From NCBI GenBank assembly GCA_035527515.1, contig DATLAJ010000144.1, positions 1 through 8,736 on the forward strand: a stretch of 8,736 nt of DNA, read 5' to 3'. Position numbers and translations under genes: made by a program. This document shows positions 1-7,100 of this stretch, in pieces; within the stretch, counting starts at the first letter, position 1; every line of letters begins with the position of its first letter. The stretch is from a bacterium. GTDB lineage: Bacteria; B130-G9. Below the pieces are notes generated by a model, which was not told the DNA's origin, ran no database searches, and was given only the letters and a program-made list of their open reading frames with translations.

Positions 1-68
1 TCTTTGATTAGGCGCTCGGCCAAATGTGAGCCTATGAAGCCAGCCACGCCCGTTACAACCGCTCTCAT
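1..68 (-). CDS. NAD-dependent sugar-nucleotide epimerase/dehydratase, N-terminus only
   Basis: Only the first 22 codons lie in the window; the gene continues beyond the left edge. The translation begins MRAVVTGVAGFIGSHLAERL, a Rossmann-fold start with the glycine-rich GxxGxxG NAD-binding motif at residues 7-13 followed by IGSHL. This is the signature of the extended short-chain dehydrogenase family (GalE, WbpP, RmlB and relatives). The ATG at 68 is preceded by GGAGAG at a spacing of 8 bases and lies only 14 bases after the glmS stop, so it is very probably the third gene of the glmU-like/glmS operon. By context a UDP-glucose or UDP-N-acetylglucosamine 4-epimerase is plausible (inference). The catalytic YxxxK motif and substrate-specificity residues are off-window, so the reaction cannot be fixed. 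Confidence 0.85.
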   Translation of the reverse strand, partial: MRAVVTGVAGFIGSHLAERLIK

Positions 69-82
69 CCTCTATTCTCTCC

Positions 83-1894
83 TTATTCCACCGTAACCGA
101 TTTGGCAAGGCCCCGAGGATTGTCAGGGTCCCGCTTGAGCAGAACTGCTATGAAATAAGCAAGCAGCTGACCCGCCACCAGCTGGGGGATCGGCGCCAAA
201 GCCTTGTGCACCTTCGGCAGGATAACCTGCTCGTCGAACGAAGCTTGTTTGGGCTCGAAGTGGAAAGCGATGATTCTCCCACCCCTGGACTTCATCTCTG
301 AGACGCTGTTGAAAGTGGATTTGTAGAGCTCAACGTTGTCAGGAGTGGGCATCAAGACCACTACGGCCATCTCCTCATCAACCAGCGAGATCGGCCCGTG
401 CTTCATGAAGCCGCCCGACATGCCCTCCGCCGGAATATACGTTACCTCCTTCAGCTTCAGCGCGGCCTCAAGCGCGGCCGGCAGATGATAGCCCCTACCA
501 ATGAACAGCCATTTCTTATACATGCCAACTCGGTTGGCGATTTTTCTTATGAAGCCCGGTTTCTCGTCTAAAACGGTCCGCACCGCGCCAACAACCTCGT
601 CCAATCCCGCTCTTATCTCGTCAATCTCGCCGGTCGGAAGCGAGTTTCGCATCCTGGCGAGCGAAAGCACGATCCTTGTGAGGATGACGATCTGGGAGGT
701 CATGGCCTTGGTGGACAGGACGCTCTTCTCCGGCCCCGCGCCCTGCATGATGACGAAATCCACCTCTCTGGTCATGCTCGAGCCGAGGGCGTTGACGATC
801 GCCGCCGTCCTCGCACCTTTTGCCCGTGCGTATCTAAGAGCCTCGAGCGTGTCAAAGGTCTCGCCCGACTGCGAGACCGCGATGACCAAAGCCCCCTCAT
901 CTACATCGCACAGGTTCTTAAACTCGTCAGAATTGACAGCTGGGGCGAAAACGCCGGCGAACTCCTTGAAGTAATACTGGGCAAGCAAGGCCGCGTAGAA
1001 CGTCGTGCCGCAGCCTATGAGATAGGTTCGGCTGGCCTCGTTCATCATCTTGGCTACCGTTTCTATACTCTTCTCGTCTGTTGCGAGCGCCTCCTTGAGT
1101 GCAACGGGCTGTTCGTATATCTCCTTCAGCAGGAAGTGAGGATAGCCGCCCTTTCTGGCCTGCTCGGCGTCCCAGGCGACCGTGTTGATCTTCTTGTGCA
1201 CGAACTCGCCGGTCGAGGCGTTTCTCACCTCGAACCTGTCCTTCGAGATGATGGCGTACTCGTTGTCATTCAAATAGACAACGTTCTTCGTGTATTCAAT
1301 GAACGCCACAATGTCCGAAGCAACATAATTGGCGTCCCTGCCGGTCCCAATGATCAACGGGTTCCTGTTCCGGCCGCAGAACAGCAGGCCCGGATGCCCG
1401 GCCTCGATCGCCACAAACGCGAACGTCCCCTCCAATCGGTCCATTGTAGCACTCACGGCGCGCTCGAAGTTGCCCTGTTCCTCGTAGTAGAACTGGAGCA
1501 GCTGGGGTATGACCTCGGAATCGGTATCGGATTGGAACACGTGGCCCTTCGAGATGAGCTCCTCCTTCAGCTGCAAGTAGTTGCCGACTATGCCGTTGTG
1601 AACCACGGCTATTCTCCCGTTGGGGCTGATGTGAGGGTGAGAGTTGACCTTGTTTGGCTTCCCATGAGTAGCCCAGCGGGAATGGGCGATTCCGGTGGCG
1701 CCTCGCACCTCTTGAAACCTCTCCTTCTCGAAGACCTCAGCGACTCTGCCGGTGTTCTTCCTAACGTCGATCTTCCCGTCAGAAAGGACTGCCATTCCGC
1801 AGCTGTCGTAGCCCCTATACTCGAGGTTCAACATGCAGTTATACAGACGTTTCGTAATGTCTGAACTGCCAACGATTCCACTTATTCCGCACAT
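83..1894 (-). CDS. glmS: Glutamine--fructose-6-phosphate aminotransferase (isomerizing)
   Basis: A cytoplasmic enzyme converting fructose-6-phosphate and glutamine to glucosamine-6-phosphate and glutamate, the first committed step to UDP-GlcNAc. At 603 residues it is full length (E. coli has 609). Residues 1-9 read MCGISGIVG; Cys2 is the N-terminal nucleophile of the class II glutaminase domain. HSRWATHG (71-78), HNG (99-101) and SDTDSE (122-127) are further glutaminase residues. Two SIS sugar-isomerase domains follow: GCGTTFYAA (294-302) with SQSGETFDTL (341-350) and STKAMTSQ (394-401), then GRGYHLPAALEAALKLKE (466-483). Glu483 and His499 match the isomerase catalytic Glu and His, and the C-terminus LAKSVTVE keeps the conserved Lys598. 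Residues 495-501 read GFMKHGP where the usual bacterial form is GELKHGP, a small deviation. A GAGG Shine-Dalgarno stands 10 bases before the ATG. The GlmU-like gene ends 35 bases upstream and the epimerase starts 14 bases downstream, so this is an operon. Confidence 0.97.
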   Translation of the reverse strand: MCGISGIVGSSDITKRLYNCMLNLEYRGYDSCGMAVLSDGKIDVRKNTGRVAEVFEKERFQEVRGATGIAHSRWATHGKPNKVNSHPHISPNGRIAVVHNGIVGNYLQLKEELISKGHVFQSDTDSEVIPQLLQFYYEEQGNFERAVSATMDRLEGTFAFVAIEAGHPGLLFCGRNRNPLIIGTGRDANYVASDIVAFIEYTKNVVYLNDNEYAIISKDRFEVRNASTGEFVHKKINTVAWDAEQARKGGYPHFLLKEIYEQPVALKEALATDEKSIETVAKMMNEASRTYLIGCGTTFYAALLAQYYFKEFAGVFAPAVNSDEFKNLCDVDEGALVIAVSQSGETFDTLEALRYARAKGARTAAIVNALGSSMTREVDFVIMQGAGPEKSVLSTKAMTSQIVILTRIVLSLARMRNSLPTGEIDEIRAGLDEVVGAVRTVLDEKPGFIRKIANRVGMYKKWLFIGRGYHLPAALEAALKLKEVTYIPAEGMSGGFMKHGPISLVDEEMAVVVLMPTPDNVELYKSTFNSVSEMKSRGGRIIAFHFEPKQASFDEQVILPKVHKALAPIPQLVAGQLLAYFIAVLLKRDPDNPRGLAKSVTVE

Positions 1895-1929
1895 ATCGGC
1901 CCAACCTCGAAGGAGACTTCTTTCATCAG

Positions 1930-3129
1930 CTAAGGAAGCGTTCCACGATGAGGTATCCTGGAGCCCGGCGAAACGAGCGTCCCGGGCAGAAGGGTGTTGC
2001 TGGCCCCTATCACGACGTTGTCTCCGACAAATGAGCCCATCTTCGTGAGGCCAGAATCCACGACTTGTCCAGCGATCTTGACGCTGATTGGCACATCTTC
2101 GAGGCTCTCGTTCACGGTCATCGTGCCTGACCCGATGATGGCGTTCTGGCCGATAACGCTATCGCCGACGAATGAGAGCCGACCTATTCTGGTCTTGCCG
2201 AACAGCACGCAGTTCTTCAGCTCAACCCCGTATCCCACAATCGTCCACTCGCCAAGCGACGTAAACTCGCGTATCAGGGAGTTGTTCCCGATGTAGCAGT
2301 GTTTGCCCACGTAGCATGGACCTCGCAGCACCGCCCCCTCACTTATCTCGGCGTAATCATCAATGAATACTGACCCAGTGAAGGTTATGTTCGAGGCGAC
2401 TTTGGCGAGCTTGGAGATGCTGGCGTTGGGCCACTTGTCCATCAGAATGCGGTTGGCCTGCAACACATCCCAAGGACGGTTCATGTCTATCCAATCCTCT
2501 TTCCAGATCGTTGCATAGAAACCGTATTCGCTGCTCAGGTCGTTGAAGGCGGCCGCCACGTTCCCCTCGTTTCTCTCCACAAGGTCGAAGAACTCGGACG
2601 CGAGAACGAACGTCCCCGCAAGGACGTAGTTACCCATTGCGTGGCCCTTCGGCTTCTCAACCACTCTCGATATCCGCGACGTCTCATCAAGGTAAACGTT
2701 CCCGTAAAGCTCCGTCCGAGGCACAAGAGCTACCACGGCAGTCGATTTCTTGAACTCGCTGAACGATGCCAAGCAGTTCAGGAAGATGTTCTCGGAGAAC
2801 ACCGTGTCGCCATACGAGACGATGAAATAGTCCAATCCCTTGAATCTATCTCGTGCACGAAGCACCGCCTCGCCAATGCCGCCCTCTGCATCTTGATGAA
2901 CATACTCAATGTTCATCCCCCAGGCGGAGCCCCGCCCGAAGTAGTTTCGGATCTGCTCCGCGTGGTGGCCAACCACGATCACCGCATCGGTGATGCCCGC
3001 GTCCCTCAGCATCATCAGCGAGTGCTCGAGCAGCGGTTTACCGCAGAGGATCATCATAGGTTTCGGCCTGGTATCTGAAAGAGGCGAGAGATTGGCGCCT
3101 CGCCCTCCAGCAAGAATGAGTGCTTTCAT
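1930..3129 (-). CDS. glmU: GlmU-like sugar-1-phosphate nucleotidylyltransferase with left-handed beta-helix C-terminus
   Basis: A 399-residue two-domain protein, predicted cytoplasmic. Residues 1-24 hold the nucleotidyltransferase signature LAGGRGANLSPL...RPKP; SYGDTVF (105-111) supplies the metal-binding Asp; VEKPKG (157-162) and WIDMNRPWDVLQAN (213-226) are typical of sugar-1-phosphate uridylyl/thymidylyltransferases. From about 245 to the end, hexapeptide repeats (VGKHCYIGNNS, VGDSVIGQNAIIGSGT, VGDNVVIGAS) form a left-handed beta-helix. The architecture and the segment VDSGLTKMGSFVGDNV match the bifunctional archaeal-type GlmU family (the MJ1101/ST0452 type). Being next to glmS supports a role in making a UDP-amino sugar. 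However, the acetyltransferase catalytic His and Tyr (HLxYxGD) are replaced by Arg317 and Phe320, so acetyl transfer is doubtful; it could be solely a nucleotidyltransferase. The ATG at 3129 is the likely start: a GGGAAGG lies 12 bases upstream, and an in-frame ATG at 3150 is blocked by a TGA. Confidence 0.85.
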   Translation of the reverse strand: MKALILAGGRGANLSPLSDTRPKPMMILCGKPLLEHSLMMLRDAGITDAVIVVGHHAEQIRNYFGRGSAWGMNIEYVHQDAEGGIGEAVLRARDRFKGLDYFIVSYGDTVFSENIFLNCLASFSEFKKSTAVVALVPRTELYGNVYLDETSRISRVVEKPKGHAMGNYVLAGTFVLASEFFDLVERNEGNVAAAFNDLSSEYGFYATIWKEDWIDMNRPWDVLQANRILMDKWPNASISKLAKVASNITFTGSVFIDDYAEISEGAVLRGPCYVGKHCYIGNNSLIREFTSLGEWTIVGYGVELKNCVLFGKTRIGRLSFVGDSVIGQNAIIGSGTMTVNESLEDVPISVKIAGQVVDSGLTKMGSFVGDNVVIGASNTLLPGTLVSPGSRIPHRGTLP

Positions 3130-3206
3130 TTTGGATCACAACCTTCCCATGTCAATCCGCTACACACGTTCTGGCGTTTACACATCTTCTCGCATCATCG
3201 GGCACA

Positions 3207-3234
3207 AGTATATCCTCTCTCTCAATGACCTCAA
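3207..3234 (-). promoter_or_regulatory. Candidate promoter for the glmU-like/glmS operon
   Basis: Read on the minus strand, TTGAGG (3234-3229) is followed after 16 bases by TATACT (3212-3207), matching sigma70 -35 and -10 consensus at 4/6 and 5/6. Transcription would start near 3200, giving a leader of about 70 bases before the ATG at 3129. Found by eye only. Confidence 0.4.
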
Positions 3235-3265
3235 AGCAAGCGCTCCACCGCCGTCATCCGCCAGT

Positions 3266-3386
3266 GACGCCGGCGCCAGAGACAAAAGACCCAACCGCTC
3301 GGCGAGGCCATCTTTGCCCCGGGAATTGAAAATAGATATAATGCCCTGTATTGTCAACTAACGCCGGGACGGCGACCGCCGGCGTC
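3266..3386. repeat. Inverted pair of GC-rich palindromic cores
   Basis: GACGCCGGCG at 3266-3275 and its exact reverse complement CGCCGGCGTC at 3377-3386 face each other, and each contains the 8-base palindrome CGCCGGCG. They flank the candidate rightward promoter, so they could be operator half-sites. The same 8-mer also occurs inside glmS (about 950-960), so a chance origin in GC-rich DNA is quite possible. Confidence 0.25.
3314..3342 (+). promoter_or_regulatory. Candidate promoter for the membrane protein/glycosyltransferase pair
   Basis: TTGCCC (3314-3319), a 17-base spacer, then a perfect TATAAT (3337-3342). Transcription would start near 3349, about 105 bases before the GTG at 3455. The -10 is strong and the -35 is 4/6. 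It lies in a locally AT-richer patch inside GC-rich DNA, which supports it. Confidence 0.5.
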
Positions 3387-3454
3387 GCGCGGTGGGCAAG
3401 AGGCTTATTGTCTGCATAGATAGGTTGCAGCGCATTGAGAGGAACAGCTGAACG

Positions 3455-4252
3455 GTGACCTGGTCTTGGATTGGCAACTTATTGTTGTTTTCGCTGGGCG
3501 GTCTTCTGCTGCTCCAAGCCTTGTTCCTCAAGATCAAGGCTGAGAGGGCCGCGTCTCTAGTGGAGCTCGCGTTTGCCGCGGACGCGCTGGTGCTCTTGGT
3601 CTGGCGGGTGTATTCCTTCCTTCTTGGCGACAAAACCGGCCTTCAGCCAGCCTCGGCAATTGCGATCTGCGTTCCGGCAATTGTGTATGTAGCTGCCGCG
3701 AGAATGCTGAGGAAGAAGAGGGTCGGGCTGTTGGTCTGGGCGGCAATGGCGCTTGCTAGCTTCTTTTCGTTCGCCTTTCTCGCCACACAGGAGGCCGGCG
3801 CCACATATTTTCCGAGCTTCGCATCCGGCTCCGAGCGAATATCCACGATAGAGCTTGAAAAGCAGAAGCAGCAGAACCGCGACTATCTTGGCTCGATGGA
3901 GCTGTCGGACGTTAGGGCAAAGTATTATGAGGACAGGTTCCACGGGCATTCAATCCTTCTGGAGTGCGAGATAAGAAACACTGGATTGCGGGACGTTGGC
4001 ACCGTCACGCTTTCGGCCACACTCTTTTCGGACGACGGAGCGATCATCCATCAAGAGGATTTCTATCCCGTTTCAAAAGACTCGCCGCTGTCTTCCGGCA
4101 ACAAACTGCACATGCTCTCTCGTTTCTCTCAGACTCCAAAGGGATGGAATCCCAAGAACCTCGACGTGCGCATAACAGAGCTCAGACTAGCGGGCAATCT
4201 CATGATCTCAGCCGCGACATTTCCGCATTTTTCAGGTAAAAAGGACAAATGA
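3455..4252 (+). CDS. Polytopic membrane protein with soluble C-terminal domain
   Basis: 265 residues, not recognised as a named family. Four hydrophobic stretches are visible at about 4-26, 36-57, 65-84 and 90-111, separated by short basic loops (KIKAER, RKKR). A soluble domain of about 150 residues follows. Its beginning (126-165, ELEKQKQQNRDYL) is charged and probably helical. The rest (166-247: LLECEIRNTG, DVGTVTLSATLFSDDGAII, DVRITELRLA) resembles the beta-sandwich FxLYD-type domains in which a conserved 'NTG ... V.VT..LFDDDG' pattern recurs; this is a tentative resemblance. The start is GTG at 3455 with GAGAGG 12 bases upstream, a rather long spacing. The stop overlaps the start of the glycosyltransferase (ATGA), so the two are translationally coupled and probably act together, perhaps in envelope glycan synthesis (inference). 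With four membrane segments, the tail would be on the cytoplasmic side if the N-terminus is inside. Confidence 0.75.
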   Translation: MTWSWIGNLLLFSLGGLLLLQALFLKIKAERAASLVELAFAADALVLLVWRVYSFLLGDKTGLQPASAIAICVPAIVYVAAARMLRKKRVGLLVWAAMALASFFSFAFLATQEAGATYFPSFASGSERISTIELEKQKQQNRDYLGSMELSDVRAKYYEDRFHGHSILLECEIRNTGLRDVGTVTLSATLFSDDGAIIHQEDFYPVSKDSPLSSGNKLHMLSRFSQTPKGWNPKNLDVRITELRLAGNLMISAATFPHFSGKKDK

Positions 4253-5424
4253 AAAACGACCAAGAAAAACCCAAACTCCTTTTCTGGGGCCTGATGGGCT
4301 ACGACAGACCATCTACCAGAATCCGCTGCGTCAACTTCGCTGACCAGCTGCAAAAGCGCGGCTACACGTGCGACTACGTTCTCTACAAGGACAGATACGG
4401 ACGGCAGTTCGGGCACGAGCAGATGCTGCACGTGGGCGACCGCCACAAACTGATGATATCCCGCCGTGCATACAAAGACCACAAGAACGATGACGGTGCG
4501 GTCATATACTTACAGAAGGCGCATTGGCACGCTCTTACGCCGCACCTCTTGCACAAGCGTCGTGGCGTCAAGATGATCTTCGACTACGATGACTGGGACC
4601 TGGACAGGTCCCCGTTTCTCAACCATGACTTCCTCAATTCTATCTTTCTCGGCAGCAGGGATGAGGCGGTGATCACATGGAAGCTGGTTGACGAGTCGAT
4701 AGCCTGCGTGGCGGCCAGCAGGGAGCTGGAGCGGCTGCTCAAGATGAGACATCCCAGGGTCTATTACATCCCGACGGGGCCAGATACGGAGCGGTTCTCG
4801 ATGACCGACAAGCGGCGAGCCGCGCGCGCCGGGCAGGCCAAGACAGCCTTCGTGTGGTGTGGCAACATCTGGGGTGATATTATCCTCGGGAACGTTGTCT
4901 TTCTCCTCAACTGCTTCTCCAAGGTCTATCAGGCCAATCAAAACGTCGTGCTCCGCCTCCTGGCGTGGGGCACTTATGGCCACGTCGTCAGGGGCCTTAT
5001 CTCAACAGCGTACCGCCATCTTCCCATCGAGTTCCGCGAGTTCATCCATCCCGACCGCGTCCCCGACTTCCTGGCCGAGGCGCACGTGGGCCTCCTCCCA
5101 CTTCAGGCCGATGAGATGAACGTCCAGTGGCTCAAGAGCAAGAGCCCGACCAAACAGTTCGAGTACATGGCTATGGAGCTTCCGACCGTCGCGATGCCCG
5201 TCGGCGATGTCAAGTATCTGGTGAAGGACGGTGTGAACGGCTTTTTGGCCCGTTCAGAGGATGAGTTCGTCGAGAAGATGCTGACTCTCGCAGGCGACCG
5301 AGCTCTTTGCGCCTCGATGGGCACGAAGGCGAGGCAGACGATCCTCAAGGACTACTGCCTGGAGCGCCTCGGCGACAAGCTCGACGCGATGCTCACCGAG
5401 CTTCGGCGGGAGAACCTGCTCTAG
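4249..5424 (+). CDS. Glycosyltransferase, GT-B fold, GT4-like
   Basis: 391 residues, the usual length for the family; predicted cytoplasmic or membrane-associated, moving a sugar from a nucleotide donor to an unknown acceptor. The N-terminal half starts with KLLFWG (9-14) and contains FDYDDWDL (111-118), like the [FY]D.DD motif common in GT4 enzymes of polysaccharide clusters. IPTGPDTERF (174-183) is the typical interdomain segment (normally PNGVD..RF). The C-terminal Rossmann half has VWCGNIWG (202-209), VGLLPL (280-285) and the donor-binding region KSPTKQFEYMAMELPTVA (297-314), in which Glu305 lies in the conserved nucleotide-sugar-binding helix, followed by GDVKYLVKDGVNGFL (319-333). AAGGA stands 3 bases before the ATG. 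The start overlaps the upstream membrane-protein stop by 4 bases. Donor and acceptor cannot be told from sequence. Confidence 0.9.
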   Translation: MKNDQEKPKLLFWGLMGYDRPSTRIRCVNFADQLQKRGYTCDYVLYKDRYGRQFGHEQMLHVGDRHKLMISRRAYKDHKNDDGAVIYLQKAHWHALTPHLLHKRRGVKMIFDYDDWDLDRSPFLNHDFLNSIFLGSRDEAVITWKLVDESIACVAASRELERLLKMRHPRVYYIPTGPDTERFSMTDKRRAARAGQAKTAFVWCGNIWGDIILGNVVFLLNCFSKVYQANQNVVLRLLAWGTYGHVVRGLISTAYRHLPIEFREFIHPDRVPDFLAEAHVGLLPLQADEMNVQWLKSKSPTKQFEYMAMELPTVAMPVGDVKYLVKDGVNGFLARSEDEFVEKMLTLAGDRALCASMGTKARQTILKDYCLERLGDKLDAMLTELRRENLL

Positions 5425-5509
5425 CCTTCCAGTCTGCGGATTAGGTCCGCCTCGAAAAGCGAACGACACGCCTCGCCGTAAGAGTCTCTAGCCCCGCTCA
5501 GGATTCAGC

Positions 5510-5538
5510 TTGATAAACGTGTTCAGGGAGCTTAGTAT
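5510..5538 (+). promoter_or_regulatory. Candidate promoter of the propeller array
   Basis: TTGATA (5510-5515, 5/6 to the -35 consensus), a 17-base spacer, then TAGTAT (5533-5538, 4/6 to the -10). Transcription would start near 5545, giving a leader of about 80 bases that carries the small-ORF remnant and hairpin before the first propeller gene. It would separate the array from the glycosyltransferase upstream. Confidence 0.4.
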
Positions 5539-5576
5539 TGTTTCTGTAAGGCTCATTTGCTTTGGGCAAGGCAATC

Positions 5577-5606
5577 TTAATTGAGCGCCTGAGCGTTGGT
5601 GCTTAA
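5577..5606 (+). pseudogene. 3' remnant of a copy of the small array ORF
   Basis: These 30 bases encode LIERLSVGA and a stop. They match the last ten codons of the intact small ORF at 7221-7250 in 28 of 30 bases, both differences being silent. Similarity continues without gaps through the following 21-base leader to the propeller ATG. Upstream of 5577 I find no further match to the small ORF, and the frame soon meets a TAA. It therefore looks like the surviving tail of an earlier array unit, cut off when the left boundary formed. Alternatively only the embedded hairpin has been kept because it is functional. Confidence 0.65.
5584..5603 (+). repeat. Conserved hairpin, copy 1
   Basis: AGCGCC (5584-5589), loop TGAGCGTT, GGTGCT (5598-5603) form a six-pair stem with one G-U pair in RNA. 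Flanking TTG/TAA can extend it by a G-U and two A-U pairs. It ends 12 bases before the GGAGG ribosome site of the first propeller gene. The same element occurs at 7228-7247 before the second propeller gene. Confidence 0.5.
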
Positions 5607-5627
5607 GTTTATGATGGAGGGCCCATG

Positions 5628-6998
5628 ATGAGAGCATTCTATGCACTAAGTAGGTCTTGGAGGATGAGAATCGCTTCCTTTATGGCTTGTGCTTGGCTCG
5701 CTCTATGCCTCGTCCCGAATTTGGCCGCACTGACCATCACCACCTTTCGTTTCTCGGACCTTGACCCAGTCCCTGACCGCCGCAGTCAGCCGGTTGTGGG
5801 GCCCGAAGGGGACATCTGGTTCACGGTGAATAATCCCGCAAGATTGATGAGGATTCGTGATTCTCGGATCGAGTGCGTTCTCGACTCAGGTATTACACCG
5901 GGTGATGCCCTCGATCTCTCCGTGTCGCCGGATGGCCGACTGTATCTGTCCAATTGCCGTTACGTTTACTTACCCGAGGAAGGGATTGTGCCCAGCGGGG
6001 TCAGACAGCCACAACGCGGAGGCTATATCCAGGATCCCGGCATTTTCGACGCAGACCTCCGGATGTACTGTACGATAAACTCGCAGTACATGTTTTGGCG
6101 GGAGGGATACCTGTTCGAGATGTCCATGGGTGAAGAGGCCATTCTAAGGTTTCAGACGTCGGTCATAGGGCGCCCCCTGATCGTGTCCTTGAACGAGTGC
6201 TGGATGACCTATGCGCCCTATCTGTCCAAGATTAACCTTGAGACGGGAGAAGTCGAAGAGAGATATAGGATAGACCCCATCGCCTACCGCGTCTGCGCTA
6301 AGGACTCCATGGGTCGGCTGTGGCTATCTGGCGAGAATATCGTGATATTTGATGGTGAGAACTCCGAGACGTTCGCTGCAACATTCGACAGCCCCGACCA
6401 TGAATGGTACCAATGGTATGATTATGTCGCTCTCACGGGGGACATGACCACATGGGCAATAACTGGAAGGAACGCGGATACCATAGGTATCACGAGATTC
6501 AAGCGTGATGACGCCCTCCTGCTCACGGCTGAAGATGGCCTGTTGAGCGGCCACGTCTTTTATCCACCGTCGATCGACATCGACTATGACGGCAACGTCT
6601 GGGTACTTCACAATGAGGGCATCAGCAGGATAGCGGACGGGGGATGGCCGCCGATGCGTTTGATGCTGCATCGGCTGGAGACGCCGGAGAGCATTGCGGT
6701 GGAGGCGCAGGTGATAAACAACGGGCCGGTCGTTGGCGTTGACGTGTATGTGGCGCTTGAGCTGAACGGGCAGCTTCTGTTCTGGCCGAACTGGCAGCCG
6801 GAGCCTTCGCCTGTCCAGGTCAACCTCTGCCCCGGCTTCAGCGAATCGGCGACGATCATCGAGATGCCGAGGTCGCAAATTCCGCCCGGGAGCTACACGT
6901 TCTGGGGCTGTATGACCGGCCGAGGCACGCAGAAGCTCATCGGCCCCCTCGACCGCAAGTTCGAGGTGCTCCGCATAGATGTGAACGAGGGCAACTGA
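5628..6998 (+). CDS. Secreted seven-bladed beta-propeller protein with conserved C-terminal domain (copy A)
   Basis: 456 residues from this start. I chose the second of two adjacent ATGs because GGAGG (5616-5620) is 7 bases away and because it aligns without a gap to the start of copy B; the ATG at 5625 would add one Met. A basic N-terminus (RSWRMR) and hydrophobic stretch (about 14-34) form a signal peptide, so the product is exported. The motif [D/G]-x-[L/I]-[W/Y] recurs seven times at 39-50 residue intervals: GPEGDIW (58), SPDGRLY (100), DADLRMY (141), SLNECWM (187), DSMGRLW (226), TGDMTTW (270), YDGNVWV (320). This fits a seven-bladed propeller of the two-component-regulator/NHL type. From about residue 334 a beta-rich domain of about 123 residues (DGGWPPMRLMLHRLETPE ... 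IDVNEGN) follows, 85% identical to copy B. There is no membrane anchor, sorting signal or recognisable catalytic motif. Possible roles are ligand binding or adhesion (inference). The family is not recognised by name. Confidence 0.85.
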   Translation: MRAFYALSRSWRMRIASFMACAWLALCLVPNLAALTITTFRFSDLDPVPDRRSQPVVGPEGDIWFTVNNPARLMRIRDSRIECVLDSGITPGDALDLSVSPDGRLYLSNCRYVYLPEEGIVPSGVRQPQRGGYIQDPGIFDADLRMYCTINSQYMFWREGYLFEMSMGEEAILRFQTSVIGRPLIVSLNECWMTYAPYLSKINLETGEVEERYRIDPIAYRVCAKDSMGRLWLSGENIVIFDGENSETFAATFDSPDHEWYQWYDYVALTGDMTTWAITGRNADTIGITRFKRDDALLLTAEDGLLSGHVFYPPSIDIDYDGNVWVLHNEGISRIADGGWPPMRLMLHRLETPESIAVEAQVINNGPVVGVDVYVALELNGQLLFWPNWQPEPSPVQVNLCPGFSESATIIEMPRSQIPPGSYTFWGCMTGRGTQKLIGPLDRKFEVLRIDVNEGN

Positions 6999-7100
6999 TT
7001 CGCGAGAGGTGTCATGTTCGAGAACAGAACAATTGACATCCAGATATCCCCGTTTCAGGGGATGACGGCCGTGGTTGATAGGGTTGTTTTTGAGGACACC
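6627..7100 (+). repeat. Long direct repeat, unit 1 (C-terminal domain plus start of small ORF)
   Basis: This aligns without gaps, at an offset of 1635 bases, to 8262-8735. It covers the C-terminal domain of the propeller gene, the stop, a 15-base spacer and the first 29 codons of the small ORF. Over 6639-6803 I count 155 of 165 identical bases, including 56 identical bases in a row (6702-6757); identity drops somewhat further right. The upstream propeller half is far less similar. Confidence 0.85.

Larger units (their letters stand above)
3130..3454. other. Divergent intergenic region
   Basis: These 325 bases separate the leftward glmU-like operon from the rightward membrane-protein/glycosyltransferase pair. 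I see no coding sequence with a credible ribosome site or family match. The region holds one candidate sigma70-type promoter per direction and two GC-rich palindromic cores (listed separately), so it is best read as a shared regulatory region. Confidence 0.6.

Noticed and set aside
1136-1864. A 242-codon plus-strand open frame across glmS
   Set aside because: It is a shadow of the glmS coding strand; glmS is unmistakable by motifs and full length.
5528-5554. A possible terminator hairpin (GAGCTTA / TAAGGCTC) after the glycosyltransferase
   Set aside because: The stem is short with a bulge, the run after it (ATTTGCTTT) is not a proper U-tract, and it overlaps the -10 of the candidate array promoter.
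5625-5627. The first of the two adjacent ATGs as the start of propeller copy A
   Set aside because: It is possible, but only 4 bases from GGAGG. The ATG at 5628 has 7-base spacing and matches the start of copy B without a gap. The difference is one residue.
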